DNA of 16,669 nt from assembly GCA_017935525.1 (NCBI GenBank), contig JAGBHJ010000257.1, positions 1 through 16,669 of the forward strand. Reading direction: 5' to 3'. The DNA comes from Clostridia bacterium (GTDB lineage: Bacteria; Bacillota; Clostridia; HGM11327). Positions within the stretch are counted from its first letter, which is position 1, and every line of letters starts with the position of its first letter. A program made the translations under genes and the position numbers. The notes beneath the pieces were generated by a model. It ran no database searches. It was given only the letters and a program-made list of their open reading frames with translations, and had not been told where the DNA came from. Below are positions 13,386-16,669 of this stretch, in pieces.

Positions 13386-14315
13386 ATGGTAATATTTTTC
13401 TCTGTCGTAGGAGTTCTGCTGGTGGTGGCACTGGCGGTATCTCTCAAAATGTATCTGCAATTCTTCGGCAGGTGTGACGTCAAGCCATATCTTGCAAAGG
13501 AGGACCTTGTAAAAGCAAGGCTTGACCCCTTTGCGGACATGATCCTGCCTGCGGAGCATAAGCTATTGACAATTTCCCCCGAGGACATTTATATCAATGC
13601 CTACGACGGGATAAAGCTCCACGGAGCGTATTACACAGTTGATGACCCCAAGGGCACTCTGATGCTGGTGCACGGATGGAGGTCGTCGGGCGTAAACGAT
13701 TTTTCCTGCATAATATTTGAGTACATGGCAATGGGCTACAACGTGTTGTTGGTATCCCAGCGTGCCCACGGCAAAAGCGGCGGCAAGTACATCTGCATGG
13801 GCGCAAAGGAAAAGTACGACTGCAAGGCGTGGACGGAGTACCTGGCACAGAGAATGGGTGAGGACCACGGAGTGGTGCTGGACGGCATATCCATGGGCGG
13901 CGCCACGGTGCTTAAGGCAAGCGGCCTGGGCTTACCCAAAAACGTAAAGGGCATAATCGCAGACAGCTCATTTACCCACGCACGGGGAGTTATCAAGGAG
14001 CTGGCGGTAGCAAACAAAATTCCCCCGTACCCTGCGTTGTGGTTGTTTGAGCTTTGGTTCAGAGTGTTGGGCGGCTGTTCAATGGGCGAAAGCGCCTTGG
14101 ACGCCATAAAGAACAACACCATACCGCTGTTGCTGCTCCATGGAGAGGCGGACGATTTTGTACCCTGCTACATGACCCGCCAGATCCATGACGCCGCAAC
14201 CTGTAAGAAAACTCTGTTTACCGTACCCGAAGCAAACCACGGACTCAGCTACCTGTGCAGAAAAGAAGAATGCACAAAGCTGCTGAATGAGTTTTTGGCA
14301 GACGTGCTTGGCTAA
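13386..14315 (+). CDS. Alpha/beta hydrolase with N-terminal membrane anchor
   Basis: The 309-residue protein starts with one hydrophobic segment (2-24). Residues 60-309 are an alpha/beta hydrolase of the type with oxyanion motif LVHGWRS (94-100): nucleophile Ser169 in GISMGG (167-172), acid Asp256 in HGEADDFVP (252-260) and His285 in ANHGLSY (283-289). The triad is complete. Family members are esterases or peptidases with many substrates. The catalytic part lies C-terminal to the anchor. It follows 13 bases after the second membrane protein with TTAAGGAG before the ATG and is the last gene in the transcript. Its side of the membrane cannot be read directly. Confidence 0.88.
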   Translation: MVIFFSVVGVLLVVALAVSLKMYLQFFGRCDVKPYLAKEDLVKARLDPFADMILPAEHKLLTISPEDIYINAYDGIKLHGAYYTVDDPKGTLMLVHGWRSSGVNDFSCIIFEYMAMGYNVLLVSQRAHGKSGGKYICMGAKEKYDCKAWTEYLAQRMGEDHGVVLDGISMGGATVLKASGLGLPKNVKGIIADSSFTHARGVIKELAVANKIPPYPALWLFELWFRVLGGCSMGESALDAIKNNTIPLLLLHGEADDFVPCYMTRQIHDAATCKKTLFTVPEANHGLSYLCRKEECTKLLNEFLADVLG

Positions 14316-14365
14316 ACGAATATACAATGATCTTTTGTATCTATGCGAGGGATCGTAAAACACTT

Positions 14366-14400
14366 AACGCCGACCTGTGATCCATGGGTCGGCGTTTGTT
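14366..14400 (+). terminator. Intrinsic terminator of the five-gene operon
   Basis: AACGCCGACC (14366-14375) pairs perfectly with GGTCGGCGTT (14387-14396) around an 11-base loop and is followed by TGTT. A smaller hairpin (ATACAA 14322-14327 with TTGTAT 14335-14340) lies just after the stop. Confidence 0.8.
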
Positions 14401-14410
14401 ATATACGCCT

Positions 14411-14467
14411 GCACTCCCCCGCATTCCCTGCCCTCGTCAGAGGTAGGCGGGGGTGCGGTGTTTTTCT
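14411..14467 (+). terminator. Second long hairpin with T-run upstream of the ytr-like promoter
   Basis: GCAC-T-CCCCCGC (14411-14422) pairs with GCGGGGGTGC (14447-14456), with a single-T bulge. Inside, CCTC-GTCA-GAGG (14432-14443) makes a second stem. It is followed by five T from 14461. It can work as a back-up terminator between the two operons. Confidence 0.6.
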
Positions 14468-14535
14468 TGACTCCGTAACCGTATTGTGAGTCCATATTTT
14501 TTTGAAGAATTTTTTGATTTTCATCAAAAAACCTA

Positions 14536-14564
14536 TTGACAACGGGCAAAAACTGTATTATAAT
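14536..14564 (+). promoter_or_regulatory. Consensus sigma-A promoter of the GntR/ABC operon
   Basis: Perfect TTGACA (14536-14541) and TATAAT (14559-14564) with a 17-base spacer. The start codon follows at about 14595. Confidence 0.9.
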
Positions 14565-14580
14565 AATAGTACACTAATAC
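14555..14580. promoter_or_regulatory. Candidate operator for the GntR regulator
   Basis: Arms GTATTA (14555-14560) and TAATAC (14575-14580) form an inverted repeat with TAGT (14567-14570) and ACTA (14573-14576) inside. It overlaps the -10 box and the predicted transcription start. YtrA-type GntR regulators usually repress their own operon from such a position; the exact binding consensus here is inferred. Confidence 0.5.
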
Positions 14581-14594
14581 AAAAGGTAGGTGAT

Positions 14595-14966
14595 ATGATG
14601 AATTGGACCTTGGACAAAGCCCGTCCCATGTGTCCGCAGATATGTGAGCTTATCTGCGTAGGCATAGCAAAGGGGGAGCTTGCCCCCGGGGAAAGATTGC
14701 TTTCCGTTAGGGACGTGGCGCTTAAGGCGGGTGTCAATCCAAATACTGTGCAGAAATCCTTTGAGGAGCTGGAGCGCCGCGGGGTAATACATTCCGTGCG
14801 TTGCTCGGGCTGGTACGTAAACGAAAATACCGACGCCGCAAGGGATGAGCTGGAGTCTATAAGGATCAAAAAGACAAAGGAATATCTGGCAGAAATGGCG
14901 CAGCTTGGCTGTGACACCGATGAGATCGTAAAATATCTGGAAAACTGTAAAGGAGAGAAACAATGA
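14595..14966 (+). CDS. YtrA-type GntR transcriptional regulator
   Basis: The product is 123 residues (122 if the next codon, 14598, is used). Its winged helix spans about 32-68 with GERLLSVRDVALKAGVNPNT (32-51), the typical GntR recognition region. The short C-terminal helical part (80-123) without a ligand domain marks the YtrA subfamily. These proteins repress small operons encoding ABC transporters, often induced by cell-wall-active compounds. The frame is open up to 14502, but the promoter at 14536-14564 excludes that. An SD-like sequence, AAGGTAGGTGAT, precedes the double ATG at 14595/14598. Its end overlaps the start of the ATPase gene (ATGA), which supports a three-gene operon. Confidence 0.92.
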   Translation: MMNWTLDKARPMCPQICELICVGIAKGELAPGERLLSVRDVALKAGVNPNTVQKSFEELERRGVIHSVRCSGWYVNENTDAARDELESIRIKKTKEYLAEMAQLGCDTDEIVKYLENCKGEKQ

Positions 14967-15661
14967 GCGAAATATTAAAATGTGCCGTGCTGACAAAGAG
15001 ATACGGCAGCACAACAGCATTGGACCGCATCGACCTTACTATCGAGCCCGGCAAGATCGTTGGTCTTTTGGGGCCCAACGGGTCGGGCAAAACGACCTTG
15101 ATAAAGCTGATCAACGGTCTTTTGACTCCCGATGAGGGAATGGTGCTTATCAACGGGCAAACGCCCGGTGTGGAAACAAAAAAGCTGGTATCCTACCTGC
15201 CCGACAACAGCTTTTTGCCGTCGTGGATGACGGCAGAGCAGATAATTGACCTGTTCTGTGACTTTTATGAGGATTTTCGCCCCGAATTGGCGTACGAAAT
15301 GCTGGAAAGATTGGGTATCCAAAAGACCGCAAGGCTGAAAACATTGTCAAAGGGCAACAAGGAAAAGGTCTGCCTCATACTTGTTATGAGCCGTAACGCC
15401 CTGCTCTACGTGCTTGACGAGCCCATTGCGGCGGTTGACCCCGCAACCAGGGACTACGTTATTTCCACCATCATCAACAATTATAACCCCAACGCATCCG
15501 TGCTGATCTCCACACACATTATTGCGGACATTGAGCCCGTTCTGGACGAGGCGATATTTATCGACCGCGGTAGGATCGTTCTGCATAAGACCGTTGACGA
15601 GATCAGACAGGAAAACGATATGAGCGTTGACTCACTATTCAGGGAGGTATTCAAATGGTAA
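14963..15661 (+). CDS. ABC transporter ATPase (YtrB-like)
   Basis: The 232-residue nucleotide-binding protein powers the next gene's permease. Walker A is GPNGSGKT (37-44), Walker B LLYVLDEP (147-154) with catalytic Glu153, and the switch histidine is His185 (STHI). The signature loop reads LSKGNKEK (128-135) instead of LSGGQ, a common variant in YtrB/YhcH-like exporters. The Q-loop position after the first beta-rich part reads YLPDNSFL, with Asp where Gln is usual. The start overlaps the regulator by four bases, with AAAGGAGAG at 14949-14957. The last seven bases overlap the permease. Likely cytoplasmic and membrane associated through its partner. Confidence 0.93.
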   Translation: MSEILKCAVLTKRYGSTTALDRIDLTIEPGKIVGLLGPNGSGKTTLIKLINGLLTPDEGMVLINGQTPGVETKKLVSYLPDNSFLPSWMTAEQIIDLFCDFYEDFRPELAYEMLERLGIQKTARLKTLSKGNKEKVCLILVMSRNALLYVLDEPIAAVDPATRDYVISTIINNYNPNASVLISTHIIADIEPVLDEAIFIDRGRIVLHKTVDEIRQENDMSVDSLFREVFKW

Positions 15662-16464
15662 GAAAGCTTCTTAAACAAGAGATTATATATTATTATCGCA
15701 AATTATGTATTTTCATTCCCATCGTGTTTGCGTTTGGATTGTTCGTAAGGCTGTTTGTTGCCATCTGTGGTGATAATACCATCGGCAAGATCATCGTGGG
15801 TCTTTCCTACACTACATTGGCAATAGCGTGCATTGGATTGATCTTTCTATCCGCTATTTTGGGAATAGTCCGTTTTTATAAGAATATGTATTCCTCGGAG
15901 GGGTATCTGACCTTGACTCTGCCCGTCAAGCATTCGGAGCATATTCTCGTAAAGCTCATCGGCTCCACAGCGGCAGAATTGATCTGTCTTTTGGTCGTTA
16001 TCGTCACGATAATTTTCTCCATACCGACTGAACTCCTCGGCGAGTTCTTTCTCAGAGTAAAAATGCTTTTGCATTCCCAAACCACATTTTCCGGTGCAAA
16101 CGGCGTACTCTTTGTTATTGAAATGCTTATCCTGTTAGTGGTTGAAGTTGCATCCGGCAGACTTTTGATCTATGCGTGCATTACCGTTGGACAGCTGGCA
16201 AAAAGAAATCGCGTGCTTATGGCTGTGGTAGCGTACTTTGTATACTACGTTGCTTCTCAGATAGTTTCTACTATCGTGGCTGTGATTTCCACGCTTGCAT
16301 CCTTTACGGGGCTGTTTGACAATATATCTGCTTGGCTGGATAATAACACCGTACTGGCTCTGCACCTGACAAGCATCGGAGGCCTTTTGCTCTCCGCAGC
16401 GCTGGGCGCGGCGTATTGGTTTGTGACTCAATACATAATGAGTAAGAAATTAAATCTTGAATAA
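15655..16464 (+). CDS. ABC-2-type transporter permease
   Basis: The 269-residue protein has about six hydrophobic segments (17-36, 47-73, 103-123, 149-176, 188-213, 234-261). The segment SSEGYLTLTLPV (80-91) is a typical mark of ABC-2 permeases that pair with YtrB-like ATPases. It overlaps the ATPase gene by seven bases, and AGGGAGG (15641-15647) lies seven bases before its ATG. Only one permease is encoded, so the transporter is probably a homodimer of this protein with two ATPase subunits. Likely an exporter or a self-protection system against wall-active agents; substrate unknown. Confidence 0.9.
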   Translation: MVRKLLKQEIIYYYRKLCIFIPIVFAFGLFVRLFVAICGDNTIGKIIVGLSYTTLAIACIGLIFLSAILGIVRFYKNMYSSEGYLTLTLPVKHSEHILVKLIGSTAAELICLLVVIVTIIFSIPTELLGEFFLRVKMLLHSQTTFSGANGVLFVIEMLILLVVEVASGRLLIYACITVGQLAKRNRVLMAVVAYFVYYVASQIVSTIVAVISTLASFTGLFDNISAWLDNNTVLALHLTSIGGLLLSAALGAAYWFVTQYIMSKKLNLE

Positions 16465-16468
16465 TAAG

Positions 16469-16523
16469 AAAACACGGATCGTAGGTCTCGCCCAAGGGCA
16501 CGGGACCTGCATCCGTGTTTTTT
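16469..16523 (+). terminator. Intrinsic terminator of the GntR/ABC operon
   Basis: AACACGGAT (16471-16479) pairs with ATCCGTGTT (16511-16519), with inner stems GTAGGTCTC/GGGACCTGC (two G-T wobbles) and GCCC-AA-GGGC, followed by T to 16523. It begins 5 bases after the permease stop. Confidence 0.9.
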
Positions 16524-16535
16524 GTGCTTTGGCGT

Positions 16536-16567
16536 ATACGGGTGACTGATGAGCACCCGTATTTTAT
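16536..16567 (+). terminator. Second hairpin downstream of the ABC operon
   Basis: ATACGGGTG (16536-16544) pairs perfectly with CACCCGTAT (16554-16562) around a 9-base loop and is followed by TTTATT. It is either a back-up terminator or the 3' end of an opposing transcript. Confidence 0.65.
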
Positions 16568-16595
16568 TCCCACCCTGTCACAGGCTCAAAACAAA

Positions 16596-16623
16596 TACCC
16601 CCATGCACGTATGCAAGGGGGTA
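16596..16623. terminator. Third hairpin, probably acting on the minus strand
   Basis: TACCCCC (16596-16602) pairs with GGGGGTA (16617-16623), and TGCA pairs with TGCA inside (16604-16607, 16612-16615) across an A/A mismatch. Read on the minus strand it is followed by TTTGTTTT, so it may end a minus-strand gene outside the window. On the plus strand it is followed by AAAAG. Its GCA-rich core resembles the terminator at 9882. Confidence 0.55.
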
Positions 16624-16669
16624 AAAGATGTGATGTAGGACCCGTGCCGAGCATTATTTCTCCGGGGTG

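Noticed and set aside
16654..16669. End of a minus-strand gene (TPEK stop)
   Set aside because: Only four codons are in the window; this is too little to annotate as a coding sequence, although the nearby hairpin is compatible with it.

Overview
The window looks like chromosome from a Gram-positive Firmicute of class Clostridia, probably an uncultured gut or rumen relative of the Oscillospirales. The grounds are AGGAGG-type ribosome binding sites, strict sigma-A promoters (TTGACA-17-TATAAT), a Gram-positive Rho with an acidic linker, a lipobox lipoprotein, a G5/M23 peptidase and a YtrA-type GntR/ABC operon. This placement is inferred from gene content; no rRNA or tRNA gene is present.

Layout. 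(1) 1-280: the last 57 codons of a large serine recombinase (end of an integrated mobile element), then a perfect 14-bp inverted repeat. (2) 281-4112: two divergent genes, a cytoplasmic glycoside-hydrolase-like TIM-barrel protein on the minus strand and a 763-residue lipoprotein with YD-type repeats on the plus strand, each with its own promoter, followed by terminators. (3) 4131-4265: an intergenic array of small GNRA-like hairpins separated by a conserved spacer. (4) 4276-7624: rho and, one base after it, a fusion of a nucleosidase (MTAN/Pfs-like) with a spore-photoproduct-lyase-like radical SAM enzyme. (5) 7687-9913: a membrane-anchored G5/M23 peptidase and a small PH-like membrane protein, then a terminator. 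(6) 9974-14396: a tight five-gene operon: a fused metallophosphoesterase/xylose-isomerase-like TIM barrel, a second metallophosphoesterase, two small four-helix membrane proteins with overlapping ends, and a membrane-anchored alpha/beta hydrolase. (7) 14536-16523: a GntR regulator, ABC ATPase and ABC permease operon with overlapping genes. (8) 16524-16669: further hairpins, and possibly the end of an opposing gene.

The strongest novelty candidates are the two fusions. In the rho operon, a nucleosidase with intact catalytic residues is attached to a radical SAM enzyme; nucleosidases of this family can destroy 5'-deoxyadenosine, the inhibitory by-product of radical SAM chemistry, so the protein may clean up after itself. 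In the five-gene operon, a phosphoesterase is attached to a sugar-isomerase/endonuclease-IV-like barrel and co-encoded with a second phosphoesterase, a membrane pair and a hydrolase, which suggests an undescribed envelope-linked phosphoester or sugar pathway.
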